A stretch of 63,009 bases of DNA from DATECU01 sp035286745 (GCA_035286745.1 DATECU010000322.1:1-63009); one strand, 5' to 3'; counted from the stretch's first letter, positions 35,464 through 43,809 are shown. Notes: generated by a model not told the origin, from the sequence alone. Numbers and translations are program-made.

Positions 35464-35622
35464 TCAGGGCTTCTTCTCGTCGTTCTCGCCCTTGAAGGAC
35501 TTCTTGAAGTTCTTGATGCCCTCGCCCAACCCACGGCCGAGCTCGGGAATCCGGCTGGCACCGAAGATCAGGATCAGGATCAGGAGAATCAGCAGTATCT
35601 CGGGCACACCCAGACCGAACAT
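35464..35622 (-). CDS. tatA: Sec-independent protein translocase TatA
   Basis: The 52-residue protein reads [17 protein letters not shown] at the start: one TM helix preceded by the family Glu. The TatA hinge [20 protein letters not shown] and a charged tail ending NDEKKP follow. TatA oligomers form the pore for folded Tat substrates. It lies about 50 bases upstream of pal on the same strand. No tatC is seen. It is short for TatA but complete. Confidence 0.92.
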   Translation of the reverse strand: MFGLGVPEILLILLILILIFGASRIPELGRGLGEGIKNFKKSFKGENDEKKP

Positions 35623-35683
35623 GAGTCCTCCGCAGCCAGACCAAACCCGAAATGCGGCGACGGCCTGGCTTGGCTCGCTCGAA

Positions 35684-36487
35684 TCATACCCCAGACTCGT
35701 CCGGGAGCACGCGCAGGGCCTCGTGGAGACGCCCTCGCCGATAGCCTTGGGGGTCGAGAACGGCTTCGGGGTAGCCGGTCTCCCGAACCGCCGACAGCAG
35801 CGCCTCTCGCAGCCCCTGGTCGCTCAGGCGGCCCATCTCGCCGCCGGCGATCTCGATCGAAGCCAGGTCGCCGCGATGGCGAACCCGGAACTCCCGGAAG
35901 CCCAGGGCGCGGACTCGGGCTTCCGCGGCCTCCACCCGGCCCAGAACCTCGGCGGTGACGGGGATGCCGAAGGCAACGCGTGAGGCCAGGCAGGGTGAAG
36001 CCGGCAGGTCCCAGGTCGGCAGTCCCAGGGCCCGGGAGAGGATCCGGACCTCCGCCTTGGCGAGACCAGCCTCGGCCAGCGGGCTGCGGACGCCGGCCTC
36101 CACCGCCGCCTGGTGGCCGGGCCGAACGTCGCTGAGATCGTCGGCGATGAGGCCATAAGCGACGCAGGCGTAGCCCTCGGCCTGGGCCAGCGGCAAAAGC
36201 CGCCGAAACAGCTCCGCCTTGCAGTGGTAGCAGCGGTCCGGGGCGTTTTGCACATAACGGTCAGCTTGCAGTTCGGCGGTGTTCAAGAAGCGGTGGGCGA
36301 AGCCGAAGTCGGCGGCCAGAGAAGCCGCCTGAGAGCGCTGGATCCCGGCCAGCGAGGCGGAGTCGGCGGTCACCGCCAGCGCCCGCGAGCCCAGCACCTG
36401 GTGCGCCCTGAGCGCCAGGTAGGCGCTGTCCACGCCCCCGCTGAAGGCGACCACCACCGAACCCATCTCGCCCAGCAACAGGTCCAA
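35684..36487 (-). CDS. larE: ATP-dependent sacrificial sulfur transferase LarE-like
   Basis: LarE adenylates pyridinium-3,5-biscarboxylic acid mononucleotide and donates its own cysteine sulfur, making the nickel-pincer cofactor of lactate racemase. The protein has the PP-loop [11 protein letters not shown], an [10 protein letters not shown] segment and the ASPCLASRV segment whose Cys matches the sacrificial site. No ATG or GTG exists near the expected N-terminus. I used the TTG at 36485-36487 (267 residues); a family-like stretch (ARIDPETKQQA) just upstream hints at a rare start. No larB or larC lies nearby, so the substrate may differ. Confidence 0.85.
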   Translation of the reverse strand: MDLLLGEMGSVVVAFSGGVDSAYLALRAHQVLGSRALAVTADSASLAGIQRSQAASLAADFGFAHRFLNTAELQADRYVQNAPDRCYHCKAELFRRLLPLAQAEGYACVAYGLIADDLSDVRPGHQAAVEAGVRSPLAEAGLAKAEVRILSRALGLPTWDLPASPCLASRVAFGIPVTAEVLGRVEAAEARVRALGFREFRVRHRGDLASIEIAGGEMGRLSDQGLREALLSAVRETGYPEAVLDPQGYRRGRLHEALRVLPDESGV

Positions 36488-36522
36488 CGCCTGCTGCTTG
36501 GTCTCCGGATCGATCCTGGCGG

Positions 36523-36690
36523 CTACTCGTCCCAGTCGTCCTCCTGTTGTGCAGCCGGATCCAACTCCAGGGGGGAGAGCCCCACCACCTCGAGGTCCAC
36601 GCCGCATTCGGGACAACTGATCACCTCACCCTTGTCGACATCGAACTCGTCGATTTCGATGTCCGCCTCGCACTCGGGGCAGAGTGCCAT
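36523..36690 (-). CDS. LysW-like small zinc carrier protein
   Basis: The 55-residue protein begins MALCPECEADIEIDEF. It has two Cys pairs (CPEC, CPEC) forming a zinc ribbon, an acidic surface, and a C-terminus ending DDWDE. LysW/ArgW carriers attach aminoadipate or glutamate to a C-terminal Glu in an EDWGE tail during lysine or arginine synthesis, and the tail here is close to that. No LysX or LysZ gene is in view. Its stop is followed within 40 bases by larE, so the two are probably cotranscribed. Confidence 0.8.
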   Translation of the reverse strand: MALCPECEADIEIDEFDVDKGEVISCPECGVDLEVVGLSPLELDPAAQQEDDWDE

Positions 36691-36788
36691 CTGCGCCACC
36701 TCCCGGAGGGGGGAGCGGCCAACCGCCGCTCCCCGTCAAGCGGCCCGATCATACCTCAAGCCGCGCCTACCGGAAGTTCCGGTGAGCC

Positions 36789-38729
36789 CTAGCGGGTGCG
36801 GTAGCGGAAGCGCACCGTGGTCTCCTCGTCGATCACCAGCGGCCGCAGGAAGTGGAAGGAGGCCCCGGCCCTGGGCACGTCCACCCGCACCGGCAACACG
36901 CCGGCCACCCGCCGCTGCAAGTTGGCCACGTTCGAGGAGGGCGCCTGCGGGGCCACCTCATCCTTGCGCTTGCCGGGCTCCGCTGCGTTCACGGCCTGGT
37001 CGCGGGTCCGGTAGCTCCACTCGGTGGCCGACTGCCGGGTGTCGATCTGTGGCGCTTCAGCGTTGACGGTGATCGTTTCCTCCACGCCCGCCACCTTCAT
37101 GCCCGCTACCGTCAGGCCGAGGTCGGCCACCGCCATCCCCGGGATGGCGTTGCCCTCGAACTTCTTGACCTGGTACCGGTCGGGCAGGAACAGCTCCCAG
37201 GTGAGCAGGGTGATGGGGATGTCCAGGCGGGGCAGCTTGAGCTCGGCCTCCCCCTTCTTGGCGAAGGGGGTTCCCGGCTCCAGGTAGACAAACGACACCG
37301 CGTAAGGGCCGTTAGGCCGGAAGCCGGCCCTGAGCAGGGGCACCCGGGTCCCGTCCTCGCCCTGCACCGGCTTGGCGGGCTCGCCGGCCACCTCGGCCGA
37401 CACCAGGGTGGAACCGGCGGGCAGCGCGACCTTCAGGAAGGGCTGCGCGTGGTTGCGCACGGTGAGCGTGACCTCGGTCAACCGCCGGCCCTCGCTGGTG
37501 GCGAGCGTGGTCACCGCGGCACGCTCCGCCACCGCCGCCAGCACGGAGGCGCTGGGGAAGCGTTTGACGTCGAGCCGGAGGCCCGGTCCCTCGCCGGCCC
37601 GCCGGTGGTAGCGGAAAGCCGCCAGGATCGGCTCCTTGGCCAGCGAGCGCAGGGAGGGCGCGGCCTCGCTCGCATCCATGCGCCTCAGGGTGCCGCTCTC
37701 GGTGGCGGTGAGCTCCAGCGTGCCCACGCCCTCCACCGCGACCTCGCCGGTCTCGCGTTGGGCACCGGTGAGAGAGGCCACCGGCGCGTCCATGGGGTAG
37801 GAGCCGTCCGGCGTGGAGCGGGCCAGCCCGACCAGGAACTGATGCCGCCTGCTGCCGGGTTCGCGTACGGTGAGGGTCAGCAGGCCCGGGCGCTCGGATG
37901 CGGCGTCGAGGGTGGCCCCCGAAACCCCGGTGACCTCGAAGCCGCTCGGGATCTGCAGGTCGAAGGTCGCCGGCTCGCCGTCGAGCAGGGTTGCCTCGAC
38001 CAGGATCGCCATCTGCAAGTCGGCCTCGCCGACGGTCAGCAGCGTCTTCACGTCGGACAGGAACCGCACCTCACGGGGAGCCGCCGTGGTCGCGGTATCG
38101 CGGGCCGACCAGAAGAAGCGAGCGGCCCGACCCGGCTCCAGCGTGGCCTCCACCAGAGTCTTGCCGGCCGCAGTCGTGCGTTTGGTGATGAGGCCGGACT
38201 CGACCCGCACCTCGGCCTGCTCTCCCGGCAGTTCCAAGCTGGCGCGGGCGCTGCCCGCGGGCGGCACCGGTACTACGAAGGAGGCGCGACCGGGCTCCGA
38301 CACCACCGGGCCACCCCAGTCGAGGCTGACCGAGAAGGGCGCCGGACCGTTCAGGATTGCGGCGTGACTTCCGCCCTCGACGATCAGCGGCAACGTCTTG
38401 CCCTCCCGTCGCGCGTCCAGAACGGTGGCACCGCTGAACAAGGGCACCTTGGTGGCGCCGCTTTCAAACACCTCGCCGTCGAGGGTGACAACGCCGCGAG
38501 CGCCCTCGCCGGTGATCCGGAGCTTGAGATCCGCCCGGGAGAGAACGCTTGAGAGCGGCGGCGATTCGGGCCGCTTGGGGGGCCGGGCCGCGCGCTCCAC
38601 CAGCCGATCGTACTCGCCTAGCGGCAAGCTGACGGTTCCGGGAGGGGCCTGGGGCGGGCGCGGCTTTTCCTCGGCCGTGGAGAGGCTGGCGACCAGAGCG
38701 ACCGCGGTGATGGCAATCGGCCTCAGCAT
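36789..38729 (-). CDS. Large secreted protein, paralog of upstream gene; unknown function
   Basis: The 646-residue protein has a signal peptide (MLRPIAITAVALVASLSTAE) and then a Pro-rich linker. A motif SLPLGEYDRLVERA near 34-47 is followed by about 550 residues of beta-rich sequence without TM helices. Near the C-terminus (about 560-580) is EETITVNAEAPQIDTRQSA, text very like the start of TonB-dependent receptors of Acidobacteria. The N-terminal motif, general plan and the ending VAGVLPVRVDVPRAGASFHF match the neighbouring 38740-40629 product, so they are ancient tandem duplicates. The role is unknown, likely periplasmic or surface. Confidence 0.75.
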   Translation of the reverse strand: MLRPIAITAVALVASLSTAEEKPRPPQAPPGTVSLPLGEYDRLVERAARPPKRPESPPLSSVLSRADLKLRITGEGARGVVTLDGEVFESGATKVPLFSGATVLDARREGKTLPLIVEGGSHAAILNGPAPFSVSLDWGGPVVSEPGRASFVVPVPPAGSARASLELPGEQAEVRVESGLITKRTTAAGKTLVEATLEPGRAARFFWSARDTATTAAPREVRFLSDVKTLLTVGEADLQMAILVEATLLDGEPATFDLQIPSGFEVTGVSGATLDAASERPGLLTLTVREPGSRRHQFLVGLARSTPDGSYPMDAPVASLTGAQRETGEVAVEGVGTLELTATESGTLRRMDASEAAPSLRSLAKEPILAAFRYHRRAGEGPGLRLDVKRFPSASVLAAVAERAAVTTLATSEGRRLTEVTLTVRNHAQPFLKVALPAGSTLVSAEVAGEPAKPVQGEDGTRVPLLRAGFRPNGPYAVSFVYLEPGTPFAKKGEAELKLPRLDIPITLLTWELFLPDRYQVKKFEGNAIPGMAVADLGLTVAGMKVAGVEETITVNAEAPQIDTRQSATEWSYRTRDQAVNAAEPGKRKDEVAPQAPSSNVANLQRRVAGVLPVRVDVPRAGASFHFLRPLVIDEETTVRFRYRTR

Positions 38730-38739
38730 GGCAGCCTCC

Positions 38740-40629
38740 TCACTTCCCCACGCGGGCGTAGGCGAACTCGATCACCGGAGCTTGACCCTCGGCGGTCAGC
38801 TCCGACACCAGGAACAGGCTGCGACCGACTTGGGGTACCGCCACCTGGACCGGGAGCGTCCCCGCCACCCGGTTGACCCGGCCCGACTTCTGGAAGCGGT
38901 CGACCAGGGCCTGAAGATCCGCCCCGGCCTTGTCCTCCTCTCGCGCCTTGGCCGCCGGTCGGTGCTCCAGGAGTCCTGCCTGGGACGCATAACTCACCTG
39001 CTCCCGAAGCGCGGCCGAGCTGGGTGGCTCCAGAGGCTGGACCCGGAACGCACCCGGCTGCGCCGCCAGCTTGAAGCGCGGCGAATGGTAGATCTCGAGC
39101 CCGCTGCGGTTGGCGGGCAGGTCGGCCGCCGGAAGCCCCACTCGTCCGCGCCCCTTGTCGGGCCAGCTCGCGCTCTTCTCGAAGTAGACGATCTCCACCG
39201 CGAAGGCGGGGGCCTCCTCGCCCACCCGGCTCTTGGTCAGGGGCAGGAGCAGAACGCCGTCGGAGGAGCGGCCCGGACGCACCGGCCGGCCGGCCACCGA
39301 GGCACTCCAGAGTGCCGCTCCCTCGGGCAGAGTGAGGCCCAGGAAGCTCTTGGCGTTGTTGCGCACCGCGTAACGCGCACGGATCAGGCACTTGCCCTCC
39401 TCGCTGAGGAGCGCCTGGTAGCGCGCCTCCTCCACCGCCGCCACCAACACCGCCTGGGGGGTGTAGCGCGAGACGGCGACGGTCAGGCCGCGAGGCGCCT
39501 TGCCGTCCTGAGGCCGAAAGCGGTAGGCGACCAGGGACGGCGAGTCGCGCCCGGCCACCGGATCGCCCAGATCCACCGGATCGGCGGTGTCGAGGCCCTT
39601 GGGCTGGGCCTCCTTGATCTCGCCCGCCCCCAGCACTTCCACCGCCACCCCGCCGGTTTCACGTTCGGCGGCCGGCAGCCGCAGAAGCGGCACCGGCAGA
39701 ACGCCGTCGCGTGGCGCCCGGCTTTCGCCCGTTACCACGAAAGCGGCCTCGCGTTCGGCGGGCTCCAGGAACTTGACCACCAGGCTGCCGGCCTTCTGAT
39801 CCCAGTCCCCCACCGCGGCACCGCTCACCTCGTTGACCACGAAGCCCTCGGGCACGGCCACGCTGACGGCGGCGGCGGCGCCCTGGATCACCTCCAGCCG
39901 TACGCTGGCGCTCAGCTGGGCTGCGTCCTCGCTCAAGCCCACCAGCTCGGTCACGCTGCCCCGGAAGCGCAACGCCTGGGTGGCCCGGCGTTCCTCCCGC
40001 TTGCGCCGCCAAGAGAAGGTGAGCGCTTCGCCGGAGCGGCCGTGGGCGAGAAAGCGCACGCCCTCGGCGGTCTCGGTCTTCTCGGCCAGAAGGCCGCCGG
40101 TCAGCCGGAGGTCGATCCCCTGCCGGGGCAGGCTCAAGGTCGCCCGTGACAGCGCGGCGGTGGAGGCCGGGAGACTGATCGTCTCGGTGCCCGCGGAAGA
40201 AGAGACCGGCACCGCCACCTCCAGGCTGAGGGTGGCGCGTCCCGGCTTCGAGAGCAAAACGTAAGGCGCGGACTCCCCCTTCCCGGGAGCGCCCTCCACC
40301 AGCGAGACCGGTCGGCCGTCCAGGCGCGCCTCACGCACCAAGAGGCCGTCCGGGATGGCCACCTTCACCCAGCCCTCCTTGAACACGTCGACGGTGACCC
40401 GGGCCTCGCCGCTGGCGGTCTCCGCCACCACCTTGAGGTCGTATTCGATGCGGGTGAAGGCGGCGTCGACGGGAGGGGGCGAGGGTTCGGGGTCTCGGGG
40501 ATAGGCTTTGCTGCGTAGCGCGCGGTAGTCCTCGACCGGGAGCACGACCCAGCCTTCGGAGCGCGGGGACTCCTGGGCCGAGACCGGGGAGGAGGCGAGG
40601 GCGGCGGCAAGGAGCAGGGCTCGTGTCAT
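38740..40629 (-). CDS. Large secreted protein, tandem paralog; unknown function
   Basis: From the ATG at 40627-40629, with GGAGGTG 4 bases upstream, it has 629 residues. Signal MTRALLLAAALASSPVSAQ is followed by WVVLPVEDYRALRSKAYP (the same motif as its paralog) and beta-strand-rich sequence. DVFKEGWVKVAIPDGLLV near 80 and an ending VAGTLPVQVAVPQVGRSLFL then FAYARVGK are also present. It lacks the TonB-receptor-like insert of the paralog. The stop lies 10 bases before the next start, so the two are one operon. No enzymatic motif is recognised. Confidence 0.75.
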   Translation of the reverse strand: MTRALLLAAALASSPVSAQESPRSEGWVVLPVEDYRALRSKAYPRDPEPSPPPVDAAFTRIEYDLKVVAETASGEARVTVDVFKEGWVKVAIPDGLLVREARLDGRPVSLVEGAPGKGESAPYVLLSKPGRATLSLEVAVPVSSSAGTETISLPASTAALSRATLSLPRQGIDLRLTGGLLAEKTETAEGVRFLAHGRSGEALTFSWRRKREERRATQALRFRGSVTELVGLSEDAAQLSASVRLEVIQGAAAAVSVAVPEGFVVNEVSGAAVGDWDQKAGSLVVKFLEPAEREAAFVVTGESRAPRDGVLPVPLLRLPAAERETGGVAVEVLGAGEIKEAQPKGLDTADPVDLGDPVAGRDSPSLVAYRFRPQDGKAPRGLTVAVSRYTPQAVLVAAVEEARYQALLSEEGKCLIRARYAVRNNAKSFLGLTLPEGAALWSASVAGRPVRPGRSSDGVLLLPLTKSRVGEEAPAFAVEIVYFEKSASWPDKGRGRVGLPAADLPANRSGLEIYHSPRFKLAAQPGAFRVQPLEPPSSAALREQVSYASQAGLLEHRPAAKAREEDKAGADLQALVDRFQKSGRVNRVAGTLPVQVAVPQVGRSLFLVSELTAEGQAPVIEFAYARVGK

Positions 40630-40768
40630 GGGCACCTCCGGGGGCACTGAGGGTTCCGACGCCGGAACCGTCGGGTCGGTTGCGGTCAAGAGTAACCCGC
40701 GAGGGGTACAGGCGGGGTAGGGAGGCTATTCCCGACAGGGGTCGGCAGTCGGCGGCCAGCGAGGTGTA

Positions 40769-40790
40769 GGGGCGCAGCATGCTGCGCCCC
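40769..40790. repeat. Perfect 22-base palindrome
   Basis: GGGGCGCAGCA is followed directly by its complement TGCTGCGCCCC, preceded by GTA. It lies 7 bases after the FAD-oxidase stop and 140 bases before the start of the paralog pair. GTAGGGGCG-type palindromes are common dispersed repeats in environmental bacteria. It could also act as a terminator. Confidence 0.6.
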
Positions 40791-40797
40791 ACCGGGC

Positions 40798-42276
40798 CTA
40801 TCGCGGGAACAGCACTCCCGGCGAGAGTTTCCCTTTGGGGTCCAGGGCGGCCTTCACCTGACGCATCTCGGCGATTCCCCGCTCGCCGTACAGCTCGCGG
40901 AGCAGAGCCTGCTTGACGGGACTGCGGCCCACGCCGTGCTCCGAGAGGGGACATCCCCCCAGCCGGATCACCTCCCGGCCGAACTCGAGGATCGCCTCCT
41001 CCCCTAGCTCGACATCGCGTCTCGACCTGGGGATGGCGTTGGCGTGGAGGTTGCCGTCGGAAACGTGCCCCCACAGCGCGTGATCCAGGCCGCGGCGCGA
41101 GAAGCCCTCGCGGTAGCGAGCGATCATGGCCGGGAGGTGCTCGAAGGGCACGATCATGTCGGCGGCCGTCTTGTGCACCTCCGGCTCGCCCGCCTGCTGC
41201 AGGGCGGCGATTCGGTGATTGACGGCCAGGGGGACGGCTTCGCGCAAGGCCAGCAGATGCTCGGCCCGGGTCCGTTCCTCGGGCAGGGCGATCTCGATGG
41301 GGTCGAGCGCCGCTTCGGCTTCCAGCAGACGGCTCAACTCCTCGAGCGCGGCCGAGGGGCCAGCCGCCGCCGGGAACTCGATTTCGATCAGCAGGGTGCT
41401 AGCAGCATTGTCCGGTAGGCGCACCCCGTGCTCGCGATCGGCGCCGTCCTCCCGCAACAACTCCAGGCAGCGGCGGTCCAGGGACTCGATGGCGGCAACC
41501 TCGAGTCCCCTGCCGGCCCCGGACACCTCACGCAAGCGAGCCACGGCCGCCAGGGCGCGCGCCTCCTCGGCGAAACTCACCCAGGCCAAGAACCGGCCCG
41601 GCTCGGGAAGCAGACCGAGAGTCGCCTCCGTGATCACCCCCAGCGTGCCTTCGGAGCCGACGAAGAGATCGACCAGGTCCATGCCTGGCGCGGCGTGGTA
41701 CCCGGCCGAGCGCTTGGCAACCTCGGGCATTCGGTAGGTGGGGATGGGCACCCGAAACACCCTGCCATCGGCCCCCTCGATCTCGAAGAAGCCATCGCCA
41801 TCGGCAACGCAGGCCCCGCGAGCCAGATCGAGGATGTCACCGCTGGCCAGCACCACCGTCAGGCCCTTTACCCAGCGCCGCGTGGAGCCGTACTTGAAGG
41901 TGGCCGCGCCGGCGGCGTTGGTCGCCAGGACGCCGCCAACGAAGGCACCCCGGAAGGTGGGTACCGGCGGATAGAAGAGGTGCTGGAGCCGCAGGTGGTC
42001 CTCCAGGGTGGACAGCGCCACCCCCGCCTGGGTGTGAACCCGATCGGGCCCTGCCGCTTCGATCCGGTCCATGCGTGCCAGGGAAAGGACCCACTCGCCA
42101 AACGGTGTGGCCCCCCCGGTCAGCGACGACTGCGCCCCGACCGGGACCACCGCGGGCGCCTCGCGCAAGACGGCTGCGACCTCGGCTTCGTCCCGCGGCA
42201 AAGCCACCACCGGGGTGTGGCCGCCGGGCGTGCGCGCCGCGTCCTGCAAGTACGAGGCGACCTCCTCGCCATGCAA
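40798..42276 (-). CDS. FAD-linked oxidase (GlcD / D-lactate dehydrogenase type)
   Basis: The 492-residue protein has an FAD_binding_4 domain (about 20-200): VVPVGAQSSLTGGATPFG near 43-60, GVLATNAAGAATFKYGSTRRWV near 114-135 and LFVGSEGTLGVITEATLG near 205. An FAD-oxidase C domain follows, with HALWGHVSDGNLHANAIP near 400 and a C-terminal SEHGVGRSPVK. Flavoenzymes of this type oxidise D-2-hydroxyacids such as D-lactate or glycolate. The start codon is apparently TTG. The frame runs further upstream without ATG. The substrate is not decided by sequence. Confidence 0.9.
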   Translation of the reverse strand: MHGEEVASYLQDAARTPGGHTPVVALPRDEAEVAAVLREAPAVVPVGAQSSLTGGATPFGEWVLSLARMDRIEAAGPDRVHTQAGVALSTLEDHLRLQHLFYPPVPTFRGAFVGGVLATNAAGAATFKYGSTRRWVKGLTVVLASGDILDLARGACVADGDGFFEIEGADGRVFRVPIPTYRMPEVAKRSAGYHAAPGMDLVDLFVGSEGTLGVITEATLGLLPEPGRFLAWVSFAEEARALAAVARLREVSGAGRGLEVAAIESLDRRCLELLREDGADREHGVRLPDNAASTLLIEIEFPAAAGPSAALEELSRLLEAEAALDPIEIALPEERTRAEHLLALREAVPLAVNHRIAALQQAGEPEVHKTAADMIVPFEHLPAMIARYREGFSRRGLDHALWGHVSDGNLHANAIPRSRRDVELGEEAILEFGREVIRLGGCPLSEHGVGRSPVKQALLRELYGERGIAEMRQVKAALDPKGKLSPGVLFPR

Positions 42277-42338
42277 GAGGGCAGGCAGGCGCAGGGCCCC
42301 CCGAGGCTTGCGGGCGCGGATGCGGTGGCTGGGCAGGC

Positions 42339-42581
42339 CTACCCCCGGAGGTGGCCGATCTTGGATTGGAGGAAGGCGCGGCCGCGTTTGAACTCGGCGA
42401 CATCGCCGCGAGCCAGCGCGGCGATGGTCTCGGCGGCCCGAGTGGCCAGCTCGGCCTGTCCCATCTGCTCGAGCTCTTGGCGCACCTGCTCGAGTTTGGC
42501 CCGAATGCTGTCCAGGGTGCCCACGTCGGCGGCGTTCAGCGTGGAGAGGAGAAGATCGATGCGGGATGCCGTCTCGGTCAT
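42339..42581 (-). CDS. Small helical protein, unknown
   Basis: The 80-residue product (ATG at 42579-42581) starts MTETASRIDLLLSTLNAAD. It is almost all amphipathic helix with Glu/Gln/Leu heptads (RAKLEQVRQELEQMGQ), probably a coiled coil. It lies immediately upstream of the FAD oxidase on the same strand, whose open frame overlaps its end. It has no recognised family. Size and helical character recall XseB-like or accessory subunits, but nothing specific matches. Confidence 0.6.
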   Translation of the reverse strand: MTETASRIDLLLSTLNAADVGTLDSIRAKLEQVRQELEQMGQAELATRAAETIAALARGDVAEFKRGRAFLQSKIGHLRG

Positions 42582-42731
42582 CGGCTGACCGTAGCCCGCG
42601 GTGCGCGGCGGTGTCAAGGTCGGCCGAGCGAGCGAGCGAGCGATACCCGCTCTCGATCGGGCGATGCTAACCTGGTTGCGCTGGCGAGGGCCTCGGGGCC
42701 ACTAGCGGCGAAGCTTGGAAGGGAGAACTGC

Positions 42732-43373
42732 ATGAAGAAGGCACTGCTTGTCATCGGGCTGGGTCTGGCCACTGCAACCACCGCTCACGCCCAGGAGAAG
42801 AAGCAACTGGGGCTCACCGCCCTGGTGGGCTGGGGCTCGAGCGGGGGCGAGTCGTCGATCGGGCTCCAATATCACGTTACCGAACGATTCGCCCTGCGAC
42901 CGACCTTCGGTTACGCCCGCATGGAGCAAGACATGGGCTGGGATAGCGGCGACTACCCGCCGCCGAACGCAGGCATGAGGCCCGCTTGCGGAGAATCCTG
43001 CCCGATCCAGCCGGTGATGCCGGATCTCGGCCAAACCACCTCCACCAGCTGGAACGCCGGACTGGCCGGCCTCGCCTACCTCTCCAAGAGGGACGGCTTC
43101 TCCAGCTACCTGGGGGCTTCGGGGGCCTACGGGCGACAGACCAGCGAAACACCCATCGTCCCCATGCGCAACGGCAGCGTCCGCTACTCGATGAAGGGGC
43201 ACCTCTGGACCTGGAGCGGCTTCTTCGGCATGCAGTACGCACCCGCAAAACGCTTCAGCCTGTTCGCGGAGGCGGGCCTCCGCTACGCGACCAGCGGGGG
43301 CGACCGGCGGGTCGACGCGTCGAGCGTCTCCACCTTCGGTGCCCACCTGGGGGCCATCTTCTACGTGAAGTAG
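42732..43373 (+). CDS. Outer-membrane beta-barrel protein, hypothetical
   Basis: The 213-residue product has a signal MKKALLVIGLGLATATTAHA and then alternating strands typical of an 8-stranded OmpW/OmpA-like barrel (QLGLTALVGWGSSGGESSIG and on). A loop with two cysteines (RPACGESCPIQP) follows. The C-terminus FGAHLGAIFYVK ends in an aromatic/Val/Lys strand. GGGAGA lies 5 bases before the ATG. The frame is open upstream but without family-like content. No specific substrate can be proposed. Confidence 0.8.
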   Translation: MKKALLVIGLGLATATTAHAQEKKQLGLTALVGWGSSGGESSIGLQYHVTERFALRPTFGYARMEQDMGWDSGDYPPPNAGMRPACGESCPIQPVMPDLGQTTSTSWNAGLAGLAYLSKRDGFSSYLGASGAYGRQTSETPIVPMRNGSVRYSMKGHLWTWSGFFGMQYAPAKRFSLFAEAGLRYATSGGDRRVDASSVSTFGAHLGAIFYVK

Positions 43374-43415
43374 CGTCCCCAGGAGGGGAGCGGCGAGCCC
43401 GCTCGGGACCGGCGC

Positions 43416-43421
43416 TATACT
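43416..43421 (+). promoter_or_regulatory. Candidate -10 box TATACT of the selenoprotein-trxB unit
   Basis: TATACT in the context GGCGC-TATACT-GGCC lies 34 bases before the TTG start. The leader would be about 28 bases and includes GGAGGA. No good -35 box is visible. Confidence 0.45.
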
Positions 43422-43455
43422 GGCCGGGTTTGCTGTCCCTCTCTGGAGGAGTCCC

Positions 43456-43809
43456 TTGGCCACCATCACCGTCTACGTCAAGCCCACTTGAACCTCGTGC
43501 CGGAAGTCGGTCGACTTCCTGAGACAGAAGAAGGCCAGCTTCGAGGTGGTGGACCTTACCAGGGCTGCCCTGACCGCCGCCGAGATTGGCGCTCTTTGCA
43601 AGAAGCTGGGCGTCTCGCCCCGAGAGATCCTGCGCAGCAAGGATCCGGCGTTTGCCCAGCACGACCTCGGCTCAGGCGGGAAAACCGATACCCAGCTCTT
43701 GAAGCTGATGGCCGAGAACCCGGGACTGATCCAGCGTCCCATAATCGTGAGAGGCAGCAAGGCCGTGATCGCACGCCCGGCCGAGGCCGCCCTCGATCTG
43801 CTGAAGTGA
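43456..43809 (+). CDS. Selenocysteine-containing ArsC/Spx-family thiol oxidoreductase (in-frame UGA)
   Basis: Read from TTG (GGAGGA at 43445-43450, spacing 5), the frame encodes MATITVYVKPT, then TGA at 43489-43491, then TSCRKSVDFLRQKK and on to a TGA stop at 43807-43809. That gives 117 residues with Sec12. ArsC/Spx/YffB proteins have KPTCxxCRK here, so UGA exactly replaces the first redox Cys, leaving U-T-S-C. The rest is a full family member: KKLGVSPREILRSKDP, and the ArsC ending NPGLIQRPIIVRGSKAVIARP with its cis-Pro RP. A SECIS-like hairpin follows the UGA. Gene finders would truncate this to 43546-43809. trxB follows after 30 bases. Arsenate reduction is not proven. Confidence 0.88.
43494..43523 (+). 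promoter_or_regulatory. Bacterial SECIS-like hairpin
   Basis: Directly downstream of the UGA, GGAAGUC-GGUC-GACUUCC (43502-43519) forms a perfect 7-bp stem with a 4-base GGUC loop. A lower stem CUC/GAG (43494-43496 with 43521-43523) is separated by an asymmetric bulge. The loop begins 17 bases after the UGA. Known bacterial SECIS elements recognised by SelB have a short stem and a GGU-type apical loop about 16-37 bases past the UGA. It lies inside the coding frame, as in bacteria. Confidence 0.8.

Noticed and set aside
36113..37066. A plus-strand frame opposite larE and the LysW-like gene
   Set aside because: It is antisense, with low-complexity Arg/Ser/Pro text. The small minus-strand LysW-like gene explains the region.
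42624..42642. CGAG tandem microsatellite
   Set aside because: Only about five units. It may be slippage-prone but shows no regulatory setting and is likely chance in GC-rich DNA.
43489..43491. UGA as a frameshift or nonsense pseudogene mutation
   Set aside because: The frame is intact on both sides, the codon falls exactly on the redox Cys and a proper hairpin follows. Selenocysteine is the simpler reading.
43546..43809. Stand-alone 87-residue protein starting at GTG 43546
   Set aside because: It lacks the redox motif and first strand of the family. The upstream in-frame part with UGA, SECIS-like hairpin and ribosome site explains the full gene.
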